DNA of 15,318 nucleotides from Sedimentisphaerales bacterium (GTDB lineage Bacteria; Planctomycetota; Phycisphaerae; Sedimentisphaerales; Anaerobacaceae). The position numbers and the translations under genes were made by a program. Under the pieces are notes generated by a model, which was not told where the DNA came from, did not search any database, and saw only the letters and a list, made by a program, of their open reading frames with translations. The stretch spans positions 1-15,318 of the forward strand of contig JAFGTU010000362.1 in assembly GCA_016933985.1 (NCBI GenBank). The letters run 5' to 3'. Of this stretch, positions 1 through 7,077 are shown piece after piece (within the stretch, counting starts at the first letter, position 1; the number at the start of each line of letters is the position of its first letter).

Positions 1-72
1 GGTTCTGCGGCGTGTCTGTTCCAAGTGGTGCCTGGTTGGGGGGCGTTGAGGGCGTTGCGGTGCGACCATCCC

Positions 73-97
73 CATCCCGATAAGAGACATCGGGATG
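73..97. repeat. Perfect 9-bp inverted repeat (hairpin)
   Basis: CATCCCGAT at 73-81 is the exact reverse complement of ATCGGGATG at 89-97, separated by the 7-base loop AAGAGAC. No T-tract follows on either strand, so I do not call it an intrinsic terminator. It may be part of the dispersed repeat cluster in this spacer. Confidence 0.6.
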
Positions 98-186
98 AGG
101 CTGCCACCCGGTCGATTCGCTCGGCTGCTGCTCGGCCAGATTCTTCGCCTTCGGCTCAGAATGACAACGCCAGGCTGCCACCCGGT
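98..186. repeat. 15-bp direct repeat pair flanking a dispersed-type motif
   Basis: AGGCTGCCACCCGGT occurs at 98-112 and again at 172-186. Between the copies, 138-166 read on the minus strand begins TGTCATTCTGAG and ends GCGAAGAATCT. From memory this resembles an extragenic motif seen in multiple copies in many environmental genomes. That link cannot be tested inside this window, where the motif occurs once. Confidence 0.45.
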
Positions 187-197
187 GCGGGCATTAC

Positions 198-863
198 TCA
201 GAAGTCATCGGTTTCGATTGTGTGGGGGAGGCGGTTTAGGGGGCAGGTGGGGCATTTTGGTTTTGGCTTGCAGAATTCTTTGCCGAGGCGAACGAGCAGG
301 GCGTGGTATTCGTTGAAGAGCTGCACATCCGGCTGGAGGTTGGATTGGAAGAGGTCCTGGAGCTGGTCGTAGCCTGCTTCGGATTCGATTAGATGGTGGC
401 GGACTGCGACGCGGGCGGTGTAGGCGTCGACTACGAAGACGGGCCTGTCGAATGCGTAGAGGAGGATTGAGTCGGCGGTTTCGGGGCCGATGCCTTTTAC
501 GCCGAGAAGATTCTCTCTTAGCCGGTCGGTGTCGAGGGCTTGGAGATTTGCGAGGCGGCCATCGTGGTTTTCAAAGAGCCAATCCAGGAAGCTCATCAGG
601 CGTTTTGCCTTTATGTTGAAGTAGCCTGCCGGGCGGATAAGCTCGGCAAGGCGAGAGTGGTCGAGGTCGTGAAGGGCCTCGGGTGTCAGGCGGCCGGCGG
701 ATTTGAGATTCGCTATTGCCTTTTCGACGTTGGCCCAGCTTGTGTTCTGGGTTAGTATGGCTCCGGTTATGACTTCGAATTGCGTTTCTGCGGGCCACCA
801 GTGCTGGGGGCCGAAGGCATCGAAGAGCAGGTCGTAGATTTGCGATAATTGTCGGCCTATCAT
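198..863 (-). CDS. Endonuclease III-like HhH-GPD DNA glycosylase
   Basis: This 221-residue protein has the architecture of the HhH-GPD base-excision repair superfamily, which removes damaged bases in the cytoplasm. Residues 28-45 carry the usual N-terminal ILTQNTSW segment. The helix-hairpin-helix is LLGVKGIGPETAD at 119-131, and the catalytic aspartate is D146 in FVVDAY. The lysine that endonuclease III uses for lyase chemistry falls at E128, which suggests a monofunctional glycosylase, as in MutY- or MagIII-like relatives. The C-terminal iron-sulphur loop is incomplete: C198, C204 and C207 are present with 5- and 2-residue gaps, but no fourth cysteine follows. Length fits the 'endonuclease III domain' family. 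The ATG at 863 has only a weak ribosome binding site, and the gene is divergent from the CPBP protease gene. The substrate cannot be assigned. Confidence 0.88.
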   Translation of the reverse strand: MIGRQLSQIYDLLFDAFGPQHWWPAETQFEVITGAILTQNTSWANVEKAIANLKSAGRLTPEALHDLDHSRLAELIRPAGYFNIKAKRLMSFLDWLFENHDGRLANLQALDTDRLRENLLGVKGIGPETADSILLYAFDRPVFVVDAYTARVAVRHHLIESEAGYDQLQDLFQSNLQPDVQLFNEYHALLVRLGKEFCKPKPKCPTCPLNRLPHTIETDDF

Positions 864-874
864 TTTATTGCCTG

Positions 875-903
875 TTGCAGGTTGGGCGTTTTTGCGTTAG
901 ACT
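875..903 (+). promoter_or_regulatory. Candidate promoter for the CPBP protease gene
   Basis: TTGCAG at 875-880 and TAGACT at 898-903 are 17 bases apart in the 94-base divergent spacer, about 55 bases before the GTG start at 958. Both boxes are imperfect (three and four of six consensus bases), so this is tentative. I found no clear promoter for the opposite glycosylase gene. Confidence 0.3.
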
Positions 904-957
904 CTGCGCGATTCCGGGTGGGTGGTCAACTGATTTTCGGGCTTGTAAGAGAGAAAA

Positions 958-1893
958 GTGACGAAGAAAGCGAAGAACAACAGAGAATCACAGGCGAGAG
1001 AAAAGAGCAGGAGCAGTACGAGCCAACTGTTCAACTTCGCTCAGAATTCTTACCTTGAGCGGACGAGCCGGCCGATTTACGCAATTTGGTTCTTGTTGCC
1101 GTTCATCGTCTTCTACGAAATCGGGACGATCCTGATCAATACGGACGTGCTGAACCAGTCGCAGACCCGCGTGGTGGCGTTTGTGTGGCTGCGTCAATCG
1201 CTGGAGTCGATCGGCTTCGGGGGCAAGCTTGCGTGGATGGCGCCTCCTTTCGTGGTGGTGGCGATCCTTGTCGGACTGCAAATCGCTTCGCTGAAGCGCT
1301 GGAGCTTCGACGTGCGGGATGTCTTGTCGATGGCGGCGGAGTGTATTGCTCTTGCGGTTCCGCTGATTGTATTGATTCTATTTCTGAACAGTCTGGGGTC
1401 GCCACAAAACGATGCCGGTCAGTTCACGAGCGGTTCTGCACAGGTGCAAAGCCGGTTTGGCGCGGGCCCGGGCGAAGTTGTGGCGCTCATATCGGCACGG
1501 AACGGGGGCGGGACAGCGAACCGGTTACTGGAGGATATCATTACTGGAATTGGGGCGGGGATTTATGAGGAGCTTGTGTTTCGGCTGATTTTGATATGCC
1601 TGCTCATGGCCATTTTTCAGGATGTGCTTAGGCTTCCGCACAAGAGCTCGATAATACTATCGGTGTTCATATCGGCTGCATTGTTCAGCGCGCATCACCA
1701 CATAGTCTTTCTCGACGGTCATTTGGGTCGCATCACGGATTTTAACTGGACGAGTTTCAGTTTTCGGACTATGGCTGGTATTTATTTTGCAATTCTTTTT
1801 GCGATTCGCGGGTTCGGAATCACAGCGGGCACGCACGCCTTCTACGACATCATTGCGGCGATTCTGAACGTTTTTTTCTTCTCGGAAAGATAA
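958..1893 (+). CDS. CPBP family (Abi/Rce1-like) intramembrane metalloprotease
   Basis: This 311-residue integral membrane protein carries the three signature motifs of the CPBP (CaaX protease and bacteriocin-processing enzyme) family: EELVFR with E204, E205 and R209; FSAHH with F243 and H247; and a last helix GTHAFYD with H293. These residues form the membrane-embedded zinc or glutamate-histidine active site. Hydrophobic segments lie near 41-60, 93-112, 121-144, 192-220, 229-250 and 270-308. The first 35 residues are basic and probably cytosolic. The start is a GTG preceded by the weak purine-rich stretch GTAAGAGAG; no better start is seen. Substrates of this family are rarely known; members have been linked to bacteriocin self-immunity and protein processing. 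Nothing nearby identifies a substrate. Confidence 0.88.
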   Translation: MTKKAKNNRESQAREKSRSSTSQLFNFAQNSYLERTSRPIYAIWFLLPFIVFYEIGTILINTDVLNQSQTRVVAFVWLRQSLESIGFGGKLAWMAPPFVVVAILVGLQIASLKRWSFDVRDVLSMAAECIALAVPLIVLILFLNSLGSPQNDAGQFTSGSAQVQSRFGAGPGEVVALISARNGGGTANRLLEDIITGIGAGIYEELVFRLILICLLMAIFQDVLRLPHKSSIILSVFISAALFSAHHHIVFLDGHLGRITDFNWTSFSFRTMAGIYFAILFAIRGFGITAGTHAFYDIIAAILNVFFFSER

Positions 1894-1918
1894 CCGCGAG
1901 CGGGTTTCGATTTTTTTT
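1892..1918 (+). terminator. Candidate intrinsic terminator after the CPBP gene
   Basis: A short hairpin at and just after the stop codon (AACCG at 1892-1896 with CGGGTT at 1901-1906, one bulged G, loop CGAG) is followed by TTTCGA and a run of eight T at 1911-1918. The stem is short, so the T-tract is the stronger evidence. Confidence 0.45.
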
Positions 1919-2027
1919 GCGGCTTTGTTGAAAAAAACTCGTCGCTGTTAGTCTTTTAGATTTCCGCGCTTGCGAGATATTCGTCCTATAAGGGGAAGTA
2001 TCGGCCTTATCAGTACTGAAAATAAGC

Positions 2028-2056
2028 TTGAAATGGAGATGCAATTCTTGTATAAT
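2028..2056 (+). promoter_or_regulatory. Near-consensus sigma70 promoter for the DUF2617-like gene
   Basis: TTGAAA at 2028-2033 and TATAAT at 2051-2056 are separated by exactly 17 bases. A transcript would begin near 2063, about 40 bases before the ATG at 2102. The position of this promoter argues against any upstream start for the gene. Confidence 0.75.
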
Positions 2057-2101
2057 AGGCAAAGAATAGAAGACGATTGTTTGAGTTGGGATTACGCCTT
2101 T

Positions 2102-2647
2102 ATGGAAACACCTCACATCAACGTAGCGATTGACGAGCTTACCTTCAGCCTATTCCAAAGACCCCTGCATCCGGAGCTGTTCCAGATCTATTCTCAGAGG
2201 CAGTTGAAGACTGAGAAATATGAGTCGATTATCTGGGTCACGGGTTGCACTCATGTTGTAAGCGTCTTCGCCGGGGACTCCTGCCTGACCGAGGTTGTCA
2301 GCGGGCCGGGGCAGATGCTGCCGCACCGAGGGCTGATCGAGCGTTTCCAGTTCCGCGGGCCGAGGAGCCACAAGTGCACGCTGAGCAAGGGCGTAAGCTA
2401 CATGACGGATTTCCAGGTTGAGAAGATGAGCGCCAACCTGTACCGCCAGAGCCATACGGACCTGGAGCGATTCGCGCGGAATCGCGGCGTGTTCGTGAAG
2501 TTCCCCGAGCAGGAGGACGGCGGGCTTCAGCCTTTCTGCTACGTCGATTTCGAGGCCAGGCGGACGGAGCTGCACATCCACACCTTCGCCGCCTATCCCG
2601 AACAGGTGACAATGATAAAGACCCAGTCGCTGTTCGACTTCCAGTAA
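2102..2647 (+). CDS. DUF2617-like protein of unknown function
   Basis: This 181-residue soluble protein has no signal peptide or membrane segment. I place it in the DUF2617 family from its length and its C-terminal pattern, where a basic residue and ELHIHTFAAYPEQVTMIKTQ (156-175) match the family's 'W.TWHAYP...ELV.T.S' end as I remember it. The central CTEV/SGPG and HR-F-rich strands are also reminiscent. No enzymatic motif is visible and I know of no established function. The open frame extends upstream to a TTG at 1970, but that part spans the promoter at 2028-2056, so the ATG at 2102 is the likely start. Its ribosome binding site is weak (GAGTTGGGA). It stands alone, facing the minus-strand pair. 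Confidence 0.65.
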   Translation: METPHINVAIDELTFSLFQRPLHPELFQIYSQRQLKTEKYESIIWVTGCTHVVSVFAGDSCLTEVVSGPGQMLPHRGLIERFQFRGPRSHKCTLSKGVSYMTDFQVEKMSANLYRQSHTDLERFARNRGVFVKFPEQEDGGLQPFCYVDFEARRTELHIHTFAAYPEQVTMIKTQSLFDFQ

Positions 2648-2755
2648 CATGCCTAGATCCTGGGAAGGTCCGCAATAGACTATCCGCATAACGAGAAGTG
2701 CTGATCCCGAGCCGCCACCTTTTGCGCAATTTCCTCCCTCGACGCTTAGAAGAAT

Positions 2756-2767
2756 GCCGCCGGCGGC
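2756..2767. repeat. 12-bp GC-rich perfect palindrome between convergent genes
   Basis: GCCGCC is followed directly by GGCGGC in the 182-base gap between two genes whose 3' ends face each other. There is no loop and no T-tract, so any role in transcription termination is doubtful. Nothing else in the gap looks functional. Confidence 0.35.
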
Positions 2768-2829
2768 CGCTGCAAATTCTCCCGCACCTTGATGACATGA
2801 CCGGGCAAGGCATGCTTACAGTCTAAAAA

Positions 2830-4161
2830 TTATGGGGTATTTGACAAAGGAGGGGAGACAAACGTTACTGTTACCGGGGCGTTTTCTCCTTCAAATTCCA
2901 GAAGCAACGTGCCGCTGGCAAAGGTTGCACATGATTGGAGTCTCTTAATGGTGACAATCAATTGGCTTTTGTCCTGTAGTAAATCCTTCAACGATATAAA
3001 CTCCAGAGTGTCGCTCTCGAATGTTTGAGCGAGCAGCCGGGGCTTTTTACCATCGGGTCTTGCGGCAGATAATGTGTACTCATCTTTATCGGCGGTGACG
3101 AAGACTATTGGAGGCGAGACTTCGATTGTGGGCGGTGCCGCCGCTACGTCGGCTTGTGCTTGTAAGAGCTTTTTTGCCTTTGACGCCGCAGTTAGTAGCT
3201 CTTCATCTTTTACAGGCGATACGGCAAGACTATTTGAAGCTAAAGAGCATGGATCGACGGGCGGTTGTTGAACTTGCCTGGACTCGCCGACCACATATTT
3301 GATATTGTATCTTTCGTCATACACGACGGTTCCATCAGGAAAGGCAAAATCAAACAGATTATCAGAAATTGGCTCATTTGCTTTCATCTGCTCCACTACG
3401 GAAACAACCGTGAAATCCCGATCTGAGTAGGTATATACGTAAGGAACCCAAAGTCCTTCTGCGGTCCGGCGAAAGTCACTACATTGGGTTGTGAAAATAG
3501 TAGTCCCGGTATATTTTACATATTCCTTCTTAGCCGGAATATAGTCTTTGGAAGGATCTACGTGTAATATAAAAATGGGGGCTTTTTCATAATCACCCAT
3601 TGGGACTTTCAATATATAACAATTGCTGTCGTTGTCAAAACTGCACGTCGCCTCTTTTATATTCATCTTTTCCCAGGGAAATCCAAAAAGGCTCCACATG
3701 GTCCCGTAGGCGCTCTCAAAACCTTGATCCAGCTCTAATGAAGATTCGGAGAATATGCCCGGTGCGATAACACCGTGTGGTCTTCGATTATCCGGCGCTT
3801 CTTCCAAGCGCTTAGAACTCTCCGGCGCAATGAGATAAGTATTGATGGTGGTTGGCGTGTAACCTTCGTGAGGTATCTCGTCAAGATGCTCGTAACTGGT
3901 TCTTATGATTCTGCTATACCGCTTGTTCCTGGTCCAGCGCGCTGTGATATCCAGTGTAAGTGTTATCTTGGAGTCATTGTCCGCTTTTTGATAGTTCGTC
4001 ACTGTTTTCTTCACATCGAAAGTACTGTATCGTTCGCGTGAGGCCTTCATTAACAAGACAAGCTGTTCGGGGGCGAGATTCGGATCCGCAATCGCAACTG
4101 TGGAAATAAAGCACCCCGTCAGAATAACAACCAAGAGACGTAGTGAGACGGAACGGTTCAT
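2830..4161 (-). CDS. Exported LolA-like (outer-membrane lipoprotein-sorting-like) protein
   Basis: This is a 443-residue exported protein. I take the ATG at 4161 because GGGAG lies at the right distance before it, whereas the ATG 15 bases upstream itself overlaps that ribosome binding site. Residues 1-27 form a signal sequence that can be read two ways: a lipobox LTGC at 14-17 would make a lipoprotein, while AIA before D28 is a good signal peptidase I site. Residues 28-300 are strand-rich, with the 'F.F.FPDGTVV.DERYNIKY' ending typical of LolA/LppX-like folds in planctomycete proteins. A Pro/Ala-rich linker with a Lys/Ala helix (about 305-345) leads to a C-terminal beta-rich domain of about 90 residues that I do not recognise. 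It follows the C39-fusion gene by 96 bases on the same strand, so the two are probably co-transcribed. The ligand is unknown. Confidence 0.6.
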   Translation of the reverse strand: MNRSVSLRLLVVILTGCFISTVAIADPNLAPEQLVLLMKASRERYSTFDVKKTVTNYQKADNDSKITLTLDITARWTRNKRYSRIIRTSYEHLDEIPHEGYTPTTINTYLIAPESSKRLEEAPDNRRPHGVIAPGIFSESSLELDQGFESAYGTMWSLFGFPWEKMNIKEATCSFDNDSNCYILKVPMGDYEKAPIFILHVDPSKDYIPAKKEYVKYTGTTIFTTQCSDFRRTAEGLWVPYVYTYSDRDFTVVSVVEQMKANEPISDNLFDFAFPDGTVVYDERYNIKYVVGESRQVQQPPVDPCSLASNSLAVSPVKDEELLTAASKAKKLLQAQADVAAAPPTIEVSPPIVFVTADKDEYTLSAARPDGKKPRLLAQTFESDTLEFISLKDLLQDKSQLIVTIKRLQSCATFASGTLLLEFEGENAPVTVTFVSPPLSNTP

Positions 4162-4257
4162 AGCTTGATCTCCCATCTAAATAGTTTTAAGCCGTTATTT
4201 TGTCATCCCTTATTCTTTACCATCTACATTACCACATGTAAACAAAGGCGCAAAAGA

Positions 4258-6723
4258 TTAGTAGTGGCATTGCCTAACCCATGCGAGGTCAGGTGGATGC
4301 TCATCGCCAAGTTTGCACTCACCGAAATCTGTAGTTGTAGGCTTGCAATAACCCTTACTAAGGTTACACATACCACTAACCTTACGACGCGGGTTGCACT
4401 TGTGTCCTGAATCATAAACACAATCTGGCCATGAGCCTGGTGTTTTACAGAGTTCCTCCACCGTGGAGTCATAGCACCCATAGTCCTCCTCAAATTCTTC
4501 ACAGTCTACATCGCGCTCACAAAGCGGGGCGTTAAAACATGTTGTGCTGGTGGTTTTGCAGTCATCAGGGCAGCCGCCGTAAAGGGCCACTTGAAGATCT
4601 AATGACAATGGACTCTCACCGCCTTCATTTTCGAGCCAGTCAGCGGCCAGTTGCCTGAGAATATCCAGGTTCAAGATCGCCGATTCCGCGTCATCTCGTA
4701 TTTCCGCTTCTGCGCCGTATATCAGGATAGATGTGCCATCCCATCTTGTCTGTTGGTAGGTATCCTCTTGCGAGAAGGCCAGGTCGATCAGCTTCGGCTC
4801 CTCGGCCCCATCGAGAGTAACGGCTTTACCTGATCCGGTGGGAATACAGAGAATAAAATGGCCAAATTCCCGGGCACTTGTCGGCGATATGTACTGGACA
4901 AACGGTTTATCGATCTTTGCCATCTTATCGAGTTCGAATTTCACCGCTCGCGCGGAGATTCCATTCTCTTTGAGCGTAGCAACCAACTCATAAATACTCA
5001 CGGAGTCACTCTTGTCCAATTGCATCTCTTTAACGATAAATTCAATCGGCTTGGTCAATCCATAATGATTCAGGGTGTGCCAAACGACATAGGCCCCGCA
5101 ATATTTATCGCCAAATCTCCGATAGCAGTCATTCAGCAGATGCTGCGCATAGCCGGTATATGTCTCATGAGGCGTCAATTCTGTTATCACTTTCTGAAAT
5201 ATGGCTATGGCTGTACTGAAGTAGTTCTTGGCTTCTTTAGAAAGACCTTCGTTCTCTTTGGCATAAGCCTTATTGTAGTATTCCTCTCCGAGAGTGAATA
5301 CCACCCTGGCCAAGTGCGGATTGTCACTATATTCGACAATGATGGCATCAATAGCCGCTTCGACGGCGGCGTCATTGCCGAGCGCTACATTCGTTTTAGC
5401 CATATCCATTTTAGCCCATATCGCCTGCTCGGCCTCGGGCCAACTGTCTATAACAAGCTGGTCCAGTTGGTCGGCCTTGTCGTATTTTTCGAGCTTGCGG
5501 TACTCATACGCTGTATCGTGAACAGCCCTCGCTATCAATGAGTTATCGGAAAATTCGGACAGTAGCTTCACAACTGCAATCTCAGCATTAGGATCATCCC
5601 CGGCCGCAAGATAAGACTTTATCAAGTCCGCCTGCGACCATAATGCGTCTTCCGAGTCGGGCCAATTGGCCACCACGTGTTTGTATAGCACGTTGGCCTG
5701 TGAGTACTTCTTCAACTCGCGACAATACTGCCCGATCTCCCAGACGGCCCTTGCCGCCCCCGGATTCTTAGAAAAATTGCCTACCAATCCCCCGATGGCA
5801 GCTCCCGCGCCGGCGTCATCCTTAAGGGTCAGATAAGTCTTCACCAAATCCATCTGCGCCTTCAACCCGTGTTCCGAGTCGGGCCAATTGGCTGTTATAT
5901 GCTGGTATAAGCGGATGGCCTCCGCATATTTCTTGTGCTCCCCGAAACACTGGGCAGTGTCCCACGCCGCCCTTGCGATGAGCGGACTATCGGCAAAACC
6001 TGTAAGCAATCCTTCAACGGCAGCCTCGGCGTTCGCTTCGTCCCCGGCCGCGAGATAGGACTTTATCAGGTCCGCCTGCGACCATAAGGCGTGCTCGGAA
6101 TCAGGCCAATTAGCCGTCACACATTTATAAAGCTCATTAGCCTTCTCGTATTTGCCGGACCAGCGGTAATGCTGTGCTACATCGTGGACGGCCCTTGATA
6201 TTAGCGGATGATCGGAGAAATCGCGAAGCAGCACGTCCGTCGCAGCCTGGGCATTCGGGTTCATTCCCCGGTCAACGTAATACTTCGCTATATCCATTTG
6301 ACCGAGTAACGCGCAGTCGCTTTGCGGCCAGGCGTCTATCACGTATTGGTCAAGCTCGTTGGCCTTGTCGTTCTTATCCGCCCCTCGGTAACGGTACGCT
6401 ATATCGTGGACCGCCTGCGCTAAGCCCTCCTGGGCGGAAAAGTCGGCGATTAATTCTCCCAAAGCCGTATCGGCCTCCACCAGCCTGTTTGTGGCAATAT
6501 AGAGGCAGACAAGCTGCTTCTGAGCCTGTAAGCCGTAGTCGCTCCCCGCCTGCCATGCGACGATTGCCTTGTAAAGCTGCTCCGCCTGCTCGTACTGGCC
6601 TTTTTCCTCGTAAGCCCGCGCCTGCTCAAGATCGTCCTTAGCATCCGCAAAAACACGCTGCGACGGCCCGAAGACCAGAATTGATGCCAGAATGGCGACT
6701 ACGAAGTGTATTCTCGTGCGCAT
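4258..6723 (-). CDS. Exported TPR-like repeat protein fused to a C39-type cysteine protease domain and a cysteine-rich tail
   Basis: This 821-residue protein starts with a Sec signal peptide (1-26, cleavage after VFA). Residues 27-480 are helical repeats with an exact 74-residue period, marked by W132, W206, W280, W354 and W428 (with W57 one residue off); each unit is two TPR-like hairpins. Residues 538-670 match the C39 papain-like fold: YCGAYVVWHTLNHYG with C542, EFGHFILC with H622, and TLDG with D638. The oxyanion-hole glutamine expected six residues before the cysteine is replaced by R536, so activity is not certain. Two Gly-Gly pairs (701-702, 716-717) precede a tail with 13 cysteines in 104 residues. 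The start is fixed by GGGAGG eight bases upstream. It is first of a probable two-gene unit. Known C39 domains cleave after double glycine; that this one does so in cis is my inference. Confidence 0.75.
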   Translation of the reverse strand: MRTRIHFVVAILASILVFGPSQRVFADAKDDLEQARAYEEKGQYEQAEQLYKAIVAWQAGSDYGLQAQKQLVCLYIATNRLVEADTALGELIADFSAQEGLAQAVHDIAYRYRGADKNDKANELDQYVIDAWPQSDCALLGQMDIAKYYVDRGMNPNAQAATDVLLRDFSDHPLISRAVHDVAQHYRWSGKYEKANELYKCVTANWPDSEHALWSQADLIKSYLAAGDEANAEAAVEGLLTGFADSPLIARAAWDTAQCFGEHKKYAEAIRLYQHITANWPDSEHGLKAQMDLVKTYLTLKDDAGAGAAIGGLVGNFSKNPGAARAVWEIGQYCRELKKYSQANVLYKHVVANWPDSEDALWSQADLIKSYLAAGDDPNAEIAVVKLLSEFSDNSLIARAVHDTAYEYRKLEKYDKADQLDQLVIDSWPEAEQAIWAKMDMAKTNVALGNDAAVEAAIDAIIVEYSDNPHLARVVFTLGEEYYNKAYAKENEGLSKEAKNYFSTAIAIFQKVITELTPHETYTGYAQHLLNDCYRRFGDKYCGAYVVWHTLNHYGLTKPIEFIVKEMQLDKSDSVSIYELVATLKENGISARAVKFELDKMAKIDKPFVQYISPTSAREFGHFILCIPTGSGKAVTLDGAEEPKLIDLAFSQEDTYQQTRWDGTSILIYGAEAEIRDDAESAILNLDILRQLAADWLENEGGESPLSLDLQVALYGGCPDDCKTTSTTCFNAPLCERDVDCEEFEEDYGCYDSTVEELCKTPGSWPDCVYDSGHKCNPRRKVSGMCNLSKGYCKPTTTDFGECKLGDEHPPDLAWVRQCHY
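5599..6086 (-). repeat. Internal DNA-level duplication within the 74-residue repeat array
   Basis: The stretch around 5601-5642 and that around 6045-6086 are nearly identical, offset by 444 bases, exactly two 222-base (74-codon) units. They encode the shared peptide WSQADLIKSYLAAGD at residues 214-228 and 362-376. This indicates growth of the array by duplication of a two-unit block. Confidence 0.7.
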
Positions 6724-6891
6724 TGCTCATACCTCCCAAATCAATGCCTTCCCAACCGCAAACGACCTGCCTGCCCACAGAGAACACACGGCCATCCTCG
6801 CAGATGACCCGCCCTCAAAAGCAAACCGGCCCGGCCGAACACTATGTCAATAAACGTCTCGCGCTATCAAAGAATCCACACTGTAACTATC

Positions 6892-6920
6892 AGACTACCC
6901 CCCCTAAACGGATGTGTCAA
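6892..6920 (-). promoter_or_regulatory. Candidate promoter for the C39-fusion operon
   Basis: On the minus strand a perfect TTGACA (6920-6915) is followed after 17 bases by TAGTCT (6897-6892), which keeps the first, second and last bases of the -10 consensus. Transcription would start about 160 bases before the ATG at 6723. A second TTGACA at 6850-6845 has no partner box. Confidence 0.4.
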
Positions 6921-6930
6921 GAAAATAATG

Positions 6931-6953
6931 AAAAAAAGTGGAAACTATTTTCC
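6931..6953 (-). terminator. Candidate intrinsic terminator for the two-TM protein gene
   Basis: Read on the minus strand, GGAAA, loop ATAG, TTTCC is followed by AC and a run of seven T. A small CCCT/AGGG hairpin precedes it. It sits about 125 bases past the stop codon at 7078 and the stem is AT-rich, so the call is moderate. Confidence 0.4.
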
Positions 6954-7077
6954 CCTGTGAGGGTTAATCCGGCCTCCCGGTTAGGCTTGCAGTACCGAGT
7001 AGGCGGGGTCGGGCAATCATTGACAGGTGGTGCAGCCATGACCTGGTGCGAGCTTGGTTGCGGCCAAATGGGGTATT

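Larger units (their letters stand above)
1..197. other. Non-coding left end with short repeats
   Basis: I see no convincing gene here. The stretch lies beyond the 3' end of the minus-strand glycosylase gene. It holds a hairpin at 73-97, a 15-base direct repeat at 98-112 and 172-186, and at 138-166 a segment resembling a dispersed extragenic motif. Short open frames here have low-complexity Arg/Pro-rich products and look like chance. Confidence 0.6.
6738..7077. other. 340-base non-coding spacer
   Basis: No gene is supported. The right part is the 3' region of the two-TM protein gene with a possible terminator at 6931-6953. The left part is the upstream region of the C39-fusion gene with a candidate promoter at 6892-6920 and a long leader. 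A run of seven C at 6898-6904 lies in the promoter spacer. Confidence 0.55.

Noticed and set aside
1970..2101. N-terminal extension of the DUF2617-like protein from a TTG at 1970
   Set aside because: The extension spans a near-consensus promoter, and the family-like part begins after the ATG at 2102.
2150..2813. Two overlapping minus-strand open frames opposite the DUF2617-like gene
   Set aside because: They are mirror images of the plus-strand gene and the low-complexity spacer; the plus gene has a near-consensus promoter and family resemblance.
4858..5541. A 227-residue plus-strand open frame across the repeat protein gene
   Set aside because: It is opposite a coding region with a strict 74-residue repeat and a C39 domain, and it lacks its own start signals.
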